From assembly GCF_012910885.1 (NCBI RefSeq), contig NZ_WTVM01000038.1:1-32180 (forward strand): a stretch of DNA of 32,180 bases, given 5' to 3'. The DNA comes from Azoarcus taiwanensis. GTDB lineage: Bacteria > Pseudomonadota > Gammaproteobacteria > Burkholderiales > Rhodocyclaceae. Positions within the stretch are counted from its first letter, which is position 1; every line of letters begins with the position of its first letter. Positions 9,440 to 18,687 of the stretch are shown here, one piece after another. The position numbers and the translations under genes were made by a program. The notes under the pieces are model-generated. The model was not told where the DNA came from and ran no database searches. It saw nothing but the letters and a program-made list of their open reading frames with translations.

Positions 9440-11155
9440 ATGAATTTCAAACTCGCCTGCATGGCCGCGGCCCTCGCGGCCTCCGGCTTTCTGATTGCTC
9501 CCGCCCCAGCCCATGCCCCGCCTGGCGAAGCCCCCGCCGCCACGGCCAATCTTCCGCTGCAGGAGCTGACGCCGCAAACGCTGTTCATGTTGCTGCTTGC
9601 GGAAATCGCCGGCGCAAGGGGAGAGTTCGGAGTCTCGGTCGATGCCTACATCGAGGCCGCACGTGAGACTCGTGACCCTCGCATCGCCAAGCGCGCCACC
9701 GAGATCGCGCTCTTCGCCCGCGACATCGACGCGGCTGCTGAGGCTGCGCGTTTGTGGAACGAAGCCGACCCCGATTCGGACGAAGCGCGACGGGTGCTCG
9801 CCGGCGTCCTCGCCAGCGGCGGGGAGCGTCTCAACGAAGTGCAGATTCAGCTCGCTCGCATTCTTGCCGAACATCCCGACCAGCTCGAACAGAACCTGCT
9901 CGGGCTCAATCGCGCGCTGGCGAGAGTCCAGGAAAAGATCATCGTTCAGTCCATCGTCAACCGACTCACCGAGCCGTATCTACGCACCGAACCAGCTGCG
10001 CATTTCGCACGCGCTCAAGCTGCGGCAGCGGTGGAGGATGGACTCTTCGCCCTCAACGCCCTCAATGGCGCCCTCAACCTTCGCCCCGACTGGGAACCGG
10101 CGGTGCTCTTCAAGGCGCAACTGCTCGTGCAGCTTGACTCCACGCGACAGGCGCTCGAGCTGCTGAACGACTTCCTGCATGCGCACCCGGACAGCCGCCA
10201 GGCTCGACTGACTTATGCGCGCGCACTGGTTTCCGCGCACGAATTCGAAGCCGCTCGCGAGGAGTTCGCCACCCTGCTCACGGACGCGCCGGAGGACTAC
10301 GATCTGCTCTATGCGGTCGCCGTCATTTCGTCGCAGATCGGCGATATCGACACCGCAACGGAAATGTTCTCGCGCGCAATCGACGCGGGGCATCCGGATA
10401 GTGACGGCATCCGCATGAATCTGGGCCAGATCGCCGAACGACACCGCGACAACGAGGGCGCCCTGTATTGGTATCGCTCGGTGCAGATCGGAATGCATCA
10501 CCTCGATGCTCAGCTTCGCATCGCTGTGCTGACAGCGCGCCAGGGCGAGGTTGATGCGGCGCGACTGCTGCTGCGCAGCCTGCCGGCTGAAGCGGAAGAC
10601 GTCCGCCGGCTGCTGTTCGCCGAGACCCTGATACTGCGTGAGGCGAATCGCTACGACGAGGCACTCGAACTCGTGGACGAGGCGCTGAGGGCCGAGCCTC
10701 GCAACCCGGAACTGCTCTACGAATCTGCCATGCTCGCCGAGCGCCTCGACGATATCGAGCTGATGGAAAACCGCCTGCGCCGCCTGATCGCGATCGAACC
10801 AGACCACGCTCATGCCTACAACGCGCTCGGCTATACGCTTGCCGACCGGAACCTGCGCCTGGACGAAGCCCGCGATCTGATCCTGCAGGCACTCGAGATC
10901 GCACCTGACGACCCCTACATTCTCGACAGCATGGGCTGGCTGCTGTTTCGTCAGAACGATCTCGAGGGCGCACTCGCCTATCTTGAGCGCGCCCATGCAC
11001 TGCGGCCCGATCCCGAGATCGCCGCCCACCTCGGCGAAGTCCTGTGGCTGATGGAGCGCCGCGACGAGGCGCGCCGGATCTGGGAAGACGCTCAGCGCGC
11101 CGACCCGGACAACCAGACTCTCACCGACACCATCGAGCGACTCCTCGAACAGTGA
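9440..11155 (+). CDS. TPR-repeat protein, exported
   Basis: A 571-residue protein with a signal peptide (hydrophobic about residues 5-24, ending APAHA). The rest is alpha-helical repeat; clear tetratricopeptide units with the W/L-G-Y-A-P spacing run from about 410 to 560, for example 'HAYNALGYTLADRNLRLDEA' and the following 'ILDSMGWLLFRQNDLEGALA'. TPR arrays bind proteins, so this is probably a periplasmic scaffold. Its stop overlaps the lolB start by 1 nt (TGATG), which suggests a link to outer-membrane lipoprotein biogenesis, and similar TPR genes precede lolB in other betaproteobacteria. I do not recognise a named function. Confidence 0.85.
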   Translation: MNFKLACMAAALAASGFLIAPAPAHAPPGEAPAATANLPLQELTPQTLFMLLLAEIAGARGEFGVSVDAYIEAARETRDPRIAKRATEIALFARDIDAAAEAARLWNEADPDSDEARRVLAGVLASGGERLNEVQIQLARILAEHPDQLEQNLLGLNRALARVQEKIIVQSIVNRLTEPYLRTEPAAHFARAQAAAAVEDGLFALNALNGALNLRPDWEPAVLFKAQLLVQLDSTRQALELLNDFLHAHPDSRQARLTYARALVSAHEFEAAREEFATLLTDAPEDYDLLYAVAVISSQIGDIDTATEMFSRAIDAGHPDSDGIRMNLGQIAERHRDNEGALYWYRSVQIGMHHLDAQLRIAVLTARQGEVDAARLLLRSLPAEAEDVRRLLFAETLILREANRYDEALELVDEALRAEPRNPELLYESAMLAERLDDIELMENRLRRLIAIEPDHAHAYNALGYTLADRNLRLDEARDLILQALEIAPDDPYILDSMGWLLFRQNDLEGALAYLERAHALRPDPEIAAHLGEVLWLMERRDEARRIWEDAQRADPDNQTLTDTIERLLEQ

Positions 11156-11754
11156 TGATCCTGAGAACGCGGTACGCAGCTACCCGGCCTGGCAAGTGGC
11201 TGACGACAGCTACGCTCGTCATCCTCTCCGGTTGCGCCACGCTCGCCCCACCGTCCGACGTTGCGGAGGCAACCCGGGATACCGTCAGCGCATTTCTGCT
11301 CGAGGCGCGTATCTCCGCCACCGACGGAGAACGTGCGGCCAGTGGCAGACTCGAGTGGGAGCACACAGCCGAGGCGGACAGCTGGCTGCTGTTCAGCCCA
11401 CTTGGCCAGGTGGTTGCCCAACTCGTCGCGACGAACGCCGGCGCGACCCTGCGAACGGCTGACGGGCAGACGCTGACCGCGCATTCAGCCGAAGCCATGC
11501 TGCCCGAACTCCTCGGCGTGCCCGCCCCCGCGGACGGTCTGGCGCACTGGGTTCAAGCCGTACCGAGATCCGGAGCCCGGGTGCTGGCCAGCGATGCGGC
11601 CGGGCGGCCGGCACGAATGAGTGACGCTGGCTGGATCATCGACTATTCCGAATACGTTTCGGAATCGCCCGATGCAATGCCCAGGCGAATCGACGCGCAC
11701 TGGGGCGATGCGCGCATCCGGCTCGTCATCGACCACTGGGTGGTGTCACCGTGA
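11155..11754 (+). CDS. lolB: Outer-membrane lipoprotein insertion protein LolB
   Basis: Accepts lipoproteins from periplasmic LolA and inserts them into the outer membrane; itself a lipoprotein. Start ATG 11155, directly coupled to the upstream stop, gives 199 residues with a lipoprotein signal sequence ending in lipobox LSGC, lipidated Cys27. The body shows the LolB pattern: FLLEARISATDGERAASGRLEWEH split across residues 40-65, then DSWLLFSPLGQVVAQL, and a late DAMPRRIDAHW. Position immediately before ispE is the classical proteobacterial arrangement. Its stop overlaps the GTG start of ispE by 4 nt. Confidence 0.92.
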   Translation: MILRTRYAATRPGKWLTTATLVILSGCATLAPPSDVAEATRDTVSAFLLEARISATDGERAASGRLEWEHTAEADSWLLFSPLGQVVAQLVATNAGATLRTADGQTLTAHSAEAMLPELLGVPAPADGLAHWVQAVPRSGARVLASDAAGRPARMSDAGWIIDYSEYVSESPDAMPRRIDAHWGDARIRLVIDHWVVSP

Positions 11755-12593
11755 ATCGGCTGAACGACTGTCCGGCGCCGGCCAAACTCAATCTGTTCCT
11801 GCATATCATCGGCCGGCGAGCGGACGGTTACCACCTGCTGCAATCGGTGTTCCGGCTCATCGACCGCGCCGACACGCTATCCTTCGAAGAGCGCGGCGAC
11901 GGATGCATTGAGTTGGCCTCACCCATTCCCGGCATACCGCCCGATCGTGAGCTGTGTGTCAGGGCTGCGACATTACTGCAGAAGACCACTGGCTGTTCGC
12001 GGGGTGCGACCATCCGGCTCGACAAGCATTTGCCGATGGGGGGCGGGCTCGGCGGCGGCAGTTCCGACGCCGCGACCACGCTGATCGCACTGAACCGCCT
12101 TTGGGGAACCGGGCTGCGCCTAAACGAACTGGCCGCTATCGGCCTGCGCCTGGGCGCGGACGTGCCCTTCTTCATAGCTGGGCGCGACGCTTTCGTCGAG
12201 GGAATCGGCGAGCGCATCACGCCTGTCGAACTCACCCCCGCCCGCTATGTTGTGATCGTCCCTCCGGTAGAGGTACCGACCGCTGCAATTTTTGCAGCGG
12301 GGGAGTTGACGCGAGACAGCGAACCCATCAAAATTGCGGACTTCGCTTCACGGCCCACGCGGAATGACCTTCAGGCAGTCGCCTGCAAACTTCATCCGGC
12401 GATAGGCGAGGTGATCGAGTGGCTGGGGCAATACGCGCCGGCCAGAATGACCGGATCGGGTGCATGCGTCTTCGCACAGGTACATGATGAACTCATGGCC
12501 GCACGCATCATCAAGTCCTGCCCGCCGCACTGGCGTGCGTGGCAGGCCGGCTCGCTCGCTCGGCACCCGCTTTACGAGTGGCTCGATAGTTGA
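11751..12593 (+). CDS. ispE: 4-diphosphocytidyl-2-C-methyl-D-erythritol kinase
   Basis: GHMP-family kinase of the non-mevalonate (MEP) isoprenoid pathway; phosphorylates CDP-methylerythritol at the 2-hydroxyl. GTG start at 11751 (GTGA overlap with lolB), 280 residues. Visible: PAPAKLNLFLHIIGRRADGYH at the N-terminus (given in part; Lys12 is the conserved substrate contact), the glycine-rich ATP loop LPMGGGLGGGSSDAA at 94-108 with Asp106, the LGADVPFF segment with the catalytic Asp, and the C-terminal MTGSGACVF. The gene ends 15 nt before tRNA-Gln. It shows that this organism makes isoprenoids from DXP, which matters for the RuBisCO-like/cupin pair further along. Confidence 0.97.
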   Translation: MNRLNDCPAPAKLNLFLHIIGRRADGYHLLQSVFRLIDRADTLSFEERGDGCIELASPIPGIPPDRELCVRAATLLQKTTGCSRGATIRLDKHLPMGGGLGGGSSDAATTLIALNRLWGTGLRLNELAAIGLRLGADVPFFIAGRDAFVEGIGERITPVELTPARYVVIVPPVEVPTAAIFAAGELTRDSEPIKIADFASRPTRNDLQAVACKLHPAIGEVIEWLGQYAPARMTGSGACVFAQVHDELMAARIIKSCPPHWRAWQAGSLARHPLYEWLDS

Positions 12594-12608
12594 GCGAAAC
12601 AGGTTTCT

Positions 12609-12685
12609 TGGGGAGTCGCCAAGTCGGTTAAGGCACCGGATTTTGATTCCGGCATTCGAGGGTTCGAATCCTTCCTCCCCAGCCA
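12609..12685 (+). tRNA. tRNA-Gln (anticodon TTG)
   Basis: A 77-nt tRNA including an encoded CCA. The acceptor stem TGGGGAG pairs with CTCCCCA (12675-12681), discriminator G12682. The anticodon stem CCGGA/TCCGG encloses the loop TTTTGAT, giving anticodon TTG at 12643-12645, which reads CAA. The T arm is GAGGG-TTCGAAT-CCTTC. It starts 15 nt after the ispE stop, so it is probably co-transcribed and cut out by RNase processing. Confidence 0.97.
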
Positions 12686-12692
12686 GACAACC

Positions 12693-12715
12693 CGGGCAGG
12701 CCTTGTGCCTGCCCG
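12693..12715 (+). terminator. Hairpin between tRNA-Gln and prs
   Basis: A perfect 9-bp inverted repeat (CGGGCAGGC / GCCTGCCCG) with a 5-nt loop begins 8 nt after the tRNA 3' end. The downstream sequence AGTCGTTTG is only weakly T-rich, so it may act as a partial terminator or as a processing/stability element for the tRNA 3' end. Confidence 0.5.
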
Positions 12716-12764
12716 AGTCGTTTGAAGCGTAGTCACAGTTCTTTTCGGCTCTGGAGTATCGGTC

Positions 12765-13715
12765 ATGCCCCGTGGCAGCCTGATGGTCTTCACCGGCAAC
12801 GCCAACCCAAAGCTTGCCGCCGACGTCGTACGACGTCTCGGCATCTCGTTGGGTTCAGCAACGGTGGGACGTTTTTCCGACGGTGAAGTCAACGTCGAAC
12901 TTCTCGAGAACGTCCGCGGCAAGGACATCTTCGTTCTCCAGCCCACCTGCGCGCCGACCAACGACAACCTGATGGAACTGCTGGTGCTCGTCGATGCGCT
13001 CAAGCGAGCCTCGGCAGGTCGAATTACGGCAGCCATGCCCTACTTCGGCTATGCGCGGCAGGATCGTCGGCCGCGGTCGGCACGCGTGCCGATCACTGCG
13101 AAAGTCGTCGCCAACATGCTGCAGGTCGCCGGCGTGCAACGTCTGCTGACGATGGACCTTCACGCGGACCAGATTCAGGGCTTCTTCGACATTCCGGTCG
13201 ACAACGTGTACGCCGCACCGGTGCTGCTCGCAGACCTCGACAAGCAAAAATACGACGATCTGCTCGTGGTCTCGCCAGACGTCGGCGGCGTGGTCAGAGC
13301 ACGCGCTTTCGCCAAGCGTCTCGAGTGTGATCTCGCGATCATCGACAAGCGCCGTCCCAAGGCAAACGTGTCCGAGGTCATGAACATCATCGGCGAGGTC
13401 AAGGACCGCACCTGCGTGATCATGGACGACATCGTCGACACCGCCGGCACGCTGTGCAAGGCAGCCACCGCGCTCAAGGAAAACGGTGCCCGCCGCGTCA
13501 TCTCCTACTGTACCCACCCGGTACTGTCGAACGCCGCGGCGGCCCGGATCGCCGACTCGGATCTCGACGAGCTGGTGGTCACCGACACTATTCCGCTGCA
13601 GGACGATGCCGCGAACTGTTCACGGATCCGCCAGATCTCGGTGGCGTCGCTGATGGCCGACACCATGCTGCGCATCAGCAACGAGGAATCAGTGTCGTCG
13701 TTGTTCATGGAATAA
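12765..13715 (+). CDS. prs: Ribose-phosphate pyrophosphokinase
   Basis: Makes PRPP from ribose-5-phosphate and ATP, feeding purine, pyrimidine, NAD, histidine and tryptophan synthesis. 316 residues, the usual length. Visible: [12 protein letters not shown] near the start, the flexible-loop region [10 protein letters not shown] (about 93-102), catalytic His133 in [19 protein letters not shown], and the PRPP-binding loop DDIVDTAGT (about 221-229). Start ATG 12765 is preceded by GGAG at about 10 nt; an internal ATG at 12783 would lose a conserved N-terminal stretch. It follows tRNA-Gln and precedes rplY, the standard betaproteobacterial order. Confidence 0.97.
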   Translation: MPRGSLMVFTGNANPKLAADVVRRLGISLGSATVGRFSDGEVNVELLENVRGKDIFVLQPTCAPTNDNLMELLVLVDALKRASAGRITAAMPYFGYARQDRRPRSARVPITAKVVANMLQVAGVQRLLTMDLHADQIQGFFDIPVDNVYAAPVLLADLDKQKYDDLLVVSPDVGGVVRARAFAKRLECDLAIIDKRRPKANVSEVMNIIGEVKDRTCVIMDDIVDTAGTLCKAATALKENGARRVISYCTHPVLSNAAAARIADSDLDELVVTDTIPLQDDAANCSRIRQISVASLMADTMLRISNEESVSSLFME

Positions 13716-13720
13716 TTTTT

Positions 13721-13773
13721 CGCCGTCGCGCAAGCGGCGGTGTTCCACCCGCTCGTCTGGTCGCGGACGGGCG
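13721..13773 (+). promoter_or_regulatory. Two adjacent hairpins in the rplY leader
   Basis: Hairpin 1: stem 13721-13729 with 13734-13742, including two G-U pairs, closed by a GCAA (GNRA) tetraloop at 13730-13733. Hairpin 2: 13750-13757 (CGCTCGTC) with 13766-13773 (GACGGGCG), one G-U pair, 8-nt loop. Both lie upstream of the ribosome site AGGAG (13783-13787) of rplY. They could be a leader for autogenous control or a processing site; the structures are seen, the role is inferred. Confidence 0.4.
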
Positions 13774-13794
13774 AAACCAACCAGGAGTAAAGCA

Positions 13795-14403
13795 ATGCAA
13801 ATCGAATTCAAGGCCACCAAGCGTGACCTGCAGGGAACGGGTGCGAGCCGCCGCCTGCGTCGCGCTGGCCAGCTGCCGGGCATCATCTACGGTGCCGAAC
13901 AGGACGCCACCCCGGTCACGCTCGACCACAACGAGCTCTACCACCTGATGCGCAAGGAAGCCTTCCACGCATCGGTGCTGACCATTGACCTCGACGGCAG
14001 CAAGGAGTCCGTCATCCTCCGTGATGCACAGTGGCACCCGTACAAGCAACAAGTACTGCATGTCGACTTTCAGCGCGTGAGCTCGACCGAGAAACTGCAC
14101 ATCAAGGTGCCGCTGCACTTCGTCAACGGCGATACCAGCCCTGCAGTCAAACTCGCCGGCCAGATGATCTCGCACGTGATCAACGAGATCGACGTCAGCT
14201 GCCTGCCGAAGGATCTGCCCGAGTTCATCGAAGTCGACCTCAGCAGCCTCGAGGCAGACCATTCGGTGCACGTCACCGACATCAAATTGCCGAGCGGTGT
14301 CGAGATCGTGCACCACGGAGAAGGCGACCCGGTCGTCGCAACCGCGCTCAAGACCGGCGGTAGCAGTGAAGGCGCCGCCGAAGGTGAGGAAGGGGGCGAG
14401 TGA
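13795..14403 (+). CDS. rplY: 50S ribosomal protein L25, long (CTC) form
   Basis: Binds 5S rRNA in the large subunit. 202 residues: an N-terminal L25 domain (about 1-90, starting FKATKRDLQGTGASRRLRRAG in two conserved blocks) followed by the C-terminal beta domain of the general-stress CTC form (about 95-185) and a low-complexity Gly/Glu tail. The ribosome site AGGAG lies 7 nt before ATG 13795. Located between prs and pth, the usual place. The two hairpins immediately upstream may regulate it. Confidence 0.97.
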   Translation: MQIEFKATKRDLQGTGASRRLRRAGQLPGIIYGAEQDATPVTLDHNELYHLMRKEAFHASVLTIDLDGSKESVILRDAQWHPYKQQVLHVDFQRVSSTEKLHIKVPLHFVNGDTSPAVKLAGQMISHVINEIDVSCLPKDLPEFIEVDLSSLEADHSVHVTDIKLPSGVEIVHHGEGDPVVATALKTGGSSEGAAEGEEGGE

Positions 14404-14440
14404 CGCACCTGCCGCGCAAGCACGAGGGGGGCCAGCGGGA

Positions 14441-15055
14441 ATGAGCCAGATCGCTCCGCGACTGGTCGTCGGACTCGGCAACCCCGGCGCGCAATACACC
14501 GAAACCCGGCACAATGCCGGGTTTTGGTTTTGTGAGCGCCTGGCCGACAAGCTCGGCACCCGCTTCTCGTTCGAATCCCGTTTTCACGGCCTGGTGGCCA
14601 ATGCCCGTGAAGCCGGCGTGTGGCTTTTGATGCCACAGACTTTCATGAATCGTTCCGGGCAGGCGGTGGGGGCACTCGCCCGCTTCTACCGTATCCAGCC
14701 GGCGGAAATTCTCGTCGTCCACGACGAGCTCGACATACCACCCGGTCAGCTGCGACTGAAGTTCGGCGGCGGCCTCGGCGGCCACAACGGCCTCAAGGAC
14801 TCTTCGGCCCATCTCGGCACCAACGACTACTGGCGCCTGCGCATTGGCATCGGTCATCCAGGCGACCGTAACGAGGTGGTCAACTTCGTGCTCAAGCCAC
14901 CCAGACGCGAAGAGCGGGAGGCCATCGACGAGGCGATCGACAAGGCTTTGTCTGCATGGCCGCAGATCCAGCGCGGAGAGCTCACCGCGGCTGCCTCAAG
15001 ACTCAACGTCCGCCCCAAGCCTGCCAAACCAGCGAAAACACCCGACGGCGGCTGA
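14441..15055 (+). CDS. pth: Peptidyl-tRNA hydrolase
   Basis: Releases tRNA from peptidyl-tRNAs that drop off the ribosome. ATG 14441 gives 204 residues; the frame is open back to 14297 but only inside the end of rplY. Visible: GLGNPGAQYTETRHNAG (11-27) with Asn14 and catalytic His24, FMNRSGQAV, VVHDELDIPPG with the conserved Asp, and GGGLGGHNGLKD. After the core there is a basic Pro/Lys/Ala tail (RPKPAKPAKTP). It follows rplY with 37 nt between and ends convergent to the Ap4A phosphorylase-like gene. Confidence 0.97.
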   Translation: MSQIAPRLVVGLGNPGAQYTETRHNAGFWFCERLADKLGTRFSFESRFHGLVANAREAGVWLLMPQTFMNRSGQAVGALARFYRIQPAEILVVHDELDIPPGQLRLKFGGGLGGHNGLKDSSAHLGTNDYWRLRIGIGHPGDRNEVVNFVLKPPRREEREAIDEAIDKALSAWPQIQRGELTAAASRLNVRPKPAKPAKTPDGG

Positions 15056-15097
15056 ACCGTCGCCGGGGAGGATGATCGCCGGCCGGGTCAGTCTCGC

Positions 15098-15973
15098 TCA
15101 GCAGCCAACCGCAGCCATGGCCTGAAGCGGCCCCACGCTGCGTATCGCATCTATCTGATCGCGATGGCGCGTGTACAACGTGCCACCGAAACACACCGCG
15201 CTGAACGAAATCCCCTCGAAGTGCTCACGGCTGCGCGGCAGCATGAGCAACCAGCCATCTCCGAGCAACAAATTGCACGGCGGCAGCAAGCCGTCCGGCC
15301 CCGGCGCCAGGTCCAGCTCGGCCCGAGCACGCTCGAATCCGGCATGCATGCTCGCGCCGGCACGATCCACCGCAACGCCCTTGCCGCATTCGACCCGCAC
15401 GAAGCAGTGCTTCATCGCAAGCGCGGGGTGCCTGGCGACGGTTTGCGGTTCCGCGTCCGTCGGCAAACCCGGTGCATACAGCTTCAGGCTCGCGTTGCCG
15501 GGCGCTTCGGGTATCCACTGGACATGCTTGTGACGCTGACTCGCGCCCGCCTCCACGCCGCCGTTGTACAGACCAAGCCCGCCGGCCTCGCCCATGATTG
15601 TTGCCAGCGCGTCGAAGTCGATTCGCACCAACGGCGACAACTGCTCTTCGAATTCACGTCGCGCAAGCACCAGGTGCCGTGCGCAAAGCGGAAACTTGTT
15701 GAGGATTGCGACATGGGCCTCGCCCACCGGACCGACGGTCAACGCCGGATCCGGGTTCAGAAACGGGTTGAAGGCCGGGTCGCGCGGACCACCCGGAACT
15801 GCAACATCCTTCTTGACCGCGTCTTTGGCCGCGAGCGACGACACCCAGCGCACGATGAACCGCATACCACCGTCGGTCATCTCCGTTTCGTCAGCTTGCA
15901 CCGGCTGCAGGTCTCCACTCGCCAACGCCGACGCGCTACGCACGTCGATCGCATCCATCCAGTTTCCGTTCAT
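15098..15973 (-). CDS. ATP adenylyltransferase / Ap4A phosphorylase-like protein
   Basis: Member of the HIT-superfamily branch that phosphorolyses diadenosine tetraphosphate to ATP and ADP. Start set at ATG 15973, directly behind AGGAGG; the reading frame goes further up to 16018 without support. 291 residues. Visible: [10 protein letters not shown] (69-78), [20 protein letters not shown] (92-111), then [17 protein letters not shown] (137-153) with the HxH pair H148/H150 that supplies the nucleophilic histidine, and a C-terminal [18 protein letters not shown]. These blocks match the Apa1/Apa2-type phosphorylases. A dinucleotide polyphosphate role is inferred from the family; the exact substrate could be another nucleotide. 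Divergent from ychF. Confidence 0.85.
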   Translation of the reverse strand: MNGNWMDAIDVRSASALASGDLQPVQADETEMTDGGMRFIVRWVSSLAAKDAVKKDVAVPGGPRDPAFNPFLNPDPALTVGPVGEAHVAILNKFPLCARHLVLARREFEEQLSPLVRIDFDALATIMGEAGGLGLYNGGVEAGASQRHKHVQWIPEAPGNASLKLYAPGLPTDAEPQTVARHPALAMKHCFVRVECGKGVAVDRAGASMHAGFERARAELDLAPGPDGLLPPCNLLLGDGWLLMLPRSREHFEGISFSAVCFGGTLYTRHRDQIDAIRSVGPLQAMAAVGC

Positions 15974-16155
15974 TTCTCCTCCTGTTGTTGCCCGGACGGA
16001 CCGGGCGCCCGACCCCAAAGGGTCAATTCTCGACGGGATCGGCCCGCACAGCAGTGTCGCGGGCGTTGTCGGTCACGGTACAATCGCAAGTTTTCCACTC
16101 AAGATCAAGGCGCTGGCAGTCCCTCGGACCTGATCGTGGCATCACAAGGATTCAC

Positions 16156-17247
16156 ATGAGCCTGAAATGCGGAATCGTCGGCCTGCCCAACGTCGGCAAG
16201 TCGACCCTCTTCAACGCCCTGACCAAGGCCGGCATCCAGGCCGAGAACTACCCGTTCTGCACCATCGAACCCAACGTCGGTATCGTCGAGGTGCCTGATG
16301 CGCGTCTTGCGCAGCTCGCCGAGATCGTCAAGCCGCAGAAGATCCAGCCCGCCATCGTCGAGTTCGTCGACATCGCCGGTCTGGTGGCGGGTGCGTCCAA
16401 GGGTGAAGGGCTGGGCAATCAGTTCCTCGCCAACATCCGCGAAACCGATGCGATCGTTCACGTCGTGCGCTGCTTCGAAGACGAGAACGTGGTACACGTC
16501 TCCGGCAGCGTCGATCCGATCCGTGATATCGAGGTCATCGACACCGAGCTCGCGCTGGCCGACATGGCCACCGTCGAGAAGGCTCTCGCCCGCTACCGCA
16601 AACCGGCCAGCGCAGGCGACAAGGAAGCCAAACTGCTGGTGGCGGCGCTCGAAAAGTGCCTCGCCCAGCTCAACGAGGCCCGTCCGGTGCGAGCACTCGA
16701 TCTTTCCAAGGAAGAACGCGCCAATCTGAAGCCCTTTTGCCTGATCACCGCCAAGCCTGTGCTCTACGCAGCAAACGTCGCCGAAGACGGCTTCGAGAAC
16801 AACCCCAGGCTCGATGCGGTGCGCGAACATGCCGCCGCCGAGGGCGCGCAAGTGGTTGCCCTGTGCGCTGCGATTGAAGCGGAGATCGCCGACCTCGAGG
16901 ACGCCGACAAGAAGGACTTCCTCGAATCCATGGGCCTGGATGAGCCAGGTCTCGACCGGCTGATCCGGGCCGGATACAAACTCCTCGGGCTGCAAACCTA
17001 CTTCACCGCCGGCGTGAAGGAGGTGCGCGCCTGGACGATTCACGTCGGCGACACTGCCCCACAGGCGGCAGGCGTGATCCACACCGATTTCGAACGCGGC
17101 TTCATCCGGGCCCAGACCATCGCCTTCGACGACTTCATCCAGTACAAGGGTGAAGCCGGCGCGAAGGAGGCCGGCAAGATGCGCGCCGAGGGCAAGGAGT
17201 ACGTCGTGCGCGACGGCGACGTCATGAATTTCCTGTTCAACGTCTGA
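16156..17247 (+). CDS. ychF: Redox-regulated ATPase YchF
   Basis: Obg-family P-loop protein that binds ribosomes and prefers ATP to GTP. Start ATG 16156, with AAGGA 5 nt upstream; 363 residues, the standard length. Visible: G1 GLPNVGKS (9-16), Switch [23 protein letters not shown] (split around residue 72), NVAEDG where true GTPases have NKxD (explaining ATP preference), and the C-terminal TGS domain from about 278 ([18 protein letters not shown]) to the MNFLFNV end. pth-ychF proximity is conserved, though here an Ap4A phosphorylase-like gene is inserted between them on the other strand. The frame upstream to 15985 is spurious. Confidence 0.97.
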   Translation: MSLKCGIVGLPNVGKSTLFNALTKAGIQAENYPFCTIEPNVGIVEVPDARLAQLAEIVKPQKIQPAIVEFVDIAGLVAGASKGEGLGNQFLANIRETDAIVHVVRCFEDENVVHVSGSVDPIRDIEVIDTELALADMATVEKALARYRKPASAGDKEAKLLVAALEKCLAQLNEARPVRALDLSKEERANLKPFCLITAKPVLYAANVAEDGFENNPRLDAVREHAAAEGAQVVALCAAIEAEIADLEDADKKDFLESMGLDEPGLDRLIRAGYKLLGLQTYFTAGVKEVRAWTIHVGDTAPQAAGVIHTDFERGFIRAQTIAFDDFIQYKGEAGAKEAGKMRAEGKEYVVRDGDVMNFLFNV

Positions 17248-17254
17248 CCGCTCC

Positions 17255-18202
17255 ATGGGGATGGCGGGCGGCCACTACGTCGGGCGTTTCGCCCCCTCCC
17301 CCACCGGACCGCTACACTTCGGCTCGATGGTTGCCGCGATCGGCAGCTATATCGACGCCCGCGCAGCCGGCGGTCGATGGCTCCTGCGCATCGAGGATGT
17401 GGACGCACCCCGCTGCAGCCTGCAGGCAGAGACCGACATTATCGCCACCCTCGAGCGATTCGGCCTCGAGTGGGATGGCCCGATCGTTTGCCAGCGCGAC
17501 CGCATCGCCCACTACCAACAGGCACTCGATCGTCTGCGCGACTGCGGCGCGGTGTTTGGCTGTGCCTGCACCCGTCGCGAGATCGCTGACTCAGCGCTGG
17601 CGCGCGACGGCTCGCGCGTTTATCCCGGCACCTGTCGTGATGGACTGCCACCAGGGCGCAGCGCCCGCGCCTGGCGGGTGCGCGCGGCCGGCGACATCCG
17701 CTTCATTGACCGCATCCAAGGTGCACAGCACGAGGCACTGGAAAGCGAGGTCGGCGACTTCGTCCTGCTGCGCGCTGACGGCCTGTTCGCCTATCAGCTC
17801 GCCGTCGTGGTCGATGATGCGATTGACGGCATCACGGATGTGGTGCGCGGCGCCGACCTGCTCGACTCGACCGCGCGACAGATCCACCTGCAGCGCCTGC
17901 TCGGATATCCGACGCCCAGGTACGCACACCTGCCGGTAGCGGTCAATCCGGCCGGCGAAAAGCTCTCCAAGCAGACACTCGCGCCCGCAGTCAGCGACGA
18001 CGCGGTGGAAGCCACGTGGCTGGCGGTGCTGCGCTTTCTCGGTCAGAATCCGGATGAGGCGCTTGCCAGAGCGGGGCTGAACGAAATCCGAGCCTGGGCC
18101 GTGGCGAACTGGTCGCCGGCCAAGGTGCCTGCGCAGCGCATCGAGACGGCGCCCAAAGCCTATTTAGGCCCCACCGACCCACCGGAACGCGAACATGATT
18201 GA
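17255..18202 (+). CDS. gluQ: Glutamyl-queuosine tRNA(Asp) synthetase
   Basis: Truncated GluRS paralogue that attaches glutamate to queuosine at position 34 of tRNA(Asp). 315 residues, with catalytic core but no anticodon-binding domain. Visible: [15 protein letters not shown] with HFGS (21-24) as the HIGH motif, RIEDVD (45-50), a zinc site C103-x-C105 with Tyr123 and C127, and KLSKQ (236-240) as the degenerate KMSKS. ATG 17255 is 7 nt after the ychF stop, and the gene overlaps the next one by 8 nt, so ychF-gluQ-CoA-binding is a likely operon. Absence of the C-terminal anticodon domain rules out GltX. Confidence 0.95.
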   Translation: MGMAGGHYVGRFAPSPTGPLHFGSMVAAIGSYIDARAAGGRWLLRIEDVDAPRCSLQAETDIIATLERFGLEWDGPIVCQRDRIAHYQQALDRLRDCGAVFGCACTRREIADSALARDGSRVYPGTCRDGLPPGRSARAWRVRAAGDIRFIDRIQGAQHEALESEVGDFVLLRADGLFAYQLAVVVDDAIDGITDVVRGADLLDSTARQIHLQRLLGYPTPRYAHLPVAVNPAGEKLSKQTLAPAVSDDAVEATWLAVLRFLGQNPDEALARAGLNEIRAWAVANWSPAKVPAQRIETAPKAYLGPTDPPEREHD

Positions 18203-18671
18203 CGATATCGCCGGCCTGCGTAGCCTGCTGCTCGAAACCCGCACCATCGCGGTGGTGGGTTTGTCGGCCAACTGGCATCGCCCCAGCTTCTTCGCGGCGA
18301 AGTACATGCAGGAGCGTGGCTACACGATCGTGCCGGTCAACCCGGCCTACGACGAGATCCTGGGGCAGAAGTGCTATCCGAGTCTGCGTGACATTCCGAT
18401 ACCGATCGACATGGTGGACGTGTTCCGCAAGCCCGAGGATGTGTTGCCACTGGTCGACGATGCGATCGCCATCGGCGCCAAGAGCTTCTGGATGCAACTC
18501 GGCGTGATCAACGCGGAAGCGGCGCAACGCGCCGAGGCCGCCGGCATGAAGGTGGTCATGGACCGCTGCGTGAAGATCGAATACGCACGACTGTTCGGCG
18601 GACTGAACTGGTTCGGCGTCAATACCGGCGTGATCTCGGCCAAACGCCCTCCGGTGCCGACACGCGGCTGA
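18195..18671 (+). CDS. CoA-binding domain protein (YccU-like)
   Basis: A 158-residue single-domain Rossmann-fold protein. Visible: [17 protein letters not shown] (17-33) as the nucleotide-binding loop, [35 protein letters not shown] and MDRCVKIEY; these match the CoA_binding_2 family, related to the CoA-binding part of succinyl-CoA synthetase but without a catalytic domain. Function in the cell is unknown; a CoA-linked regulatory or acylation-related role is a guess. It overlaps the gluQ end by 8 nt and converges with the cardiolipin synthase gene. Confidence 0.9.
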   Translation: MIDDIAGLRSLLLETRTIAVVGLSANWHRPSFFAAKYMQERGYTIVPVNPAYDEILGQKCYPSLRDIPIPIDMVDVFRKPEDVLPLVDDAIAIGAKSFWMQLGVINAEAAQRAEAAGMKVVMDRCVKIEYARLFGGLNWFGVNTGVISAKRPPVPTRG

Positions 18672-18687
18672 ACCCGTCCACACCGGC

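Noticed and set aside
9281-9874. N-terminal extension of mutM to 469 residues
   Set aside because: MutM needs Pro2 directly after the initiator Met; the extension overlaps the divergent TPR gene and its promoter region.
16079-16084. TACAAT as a -10 box for ychF
   Set aside because: No -35 hexamer at 16-18 bp; the nearest TTGTCG is only 7 bp away.
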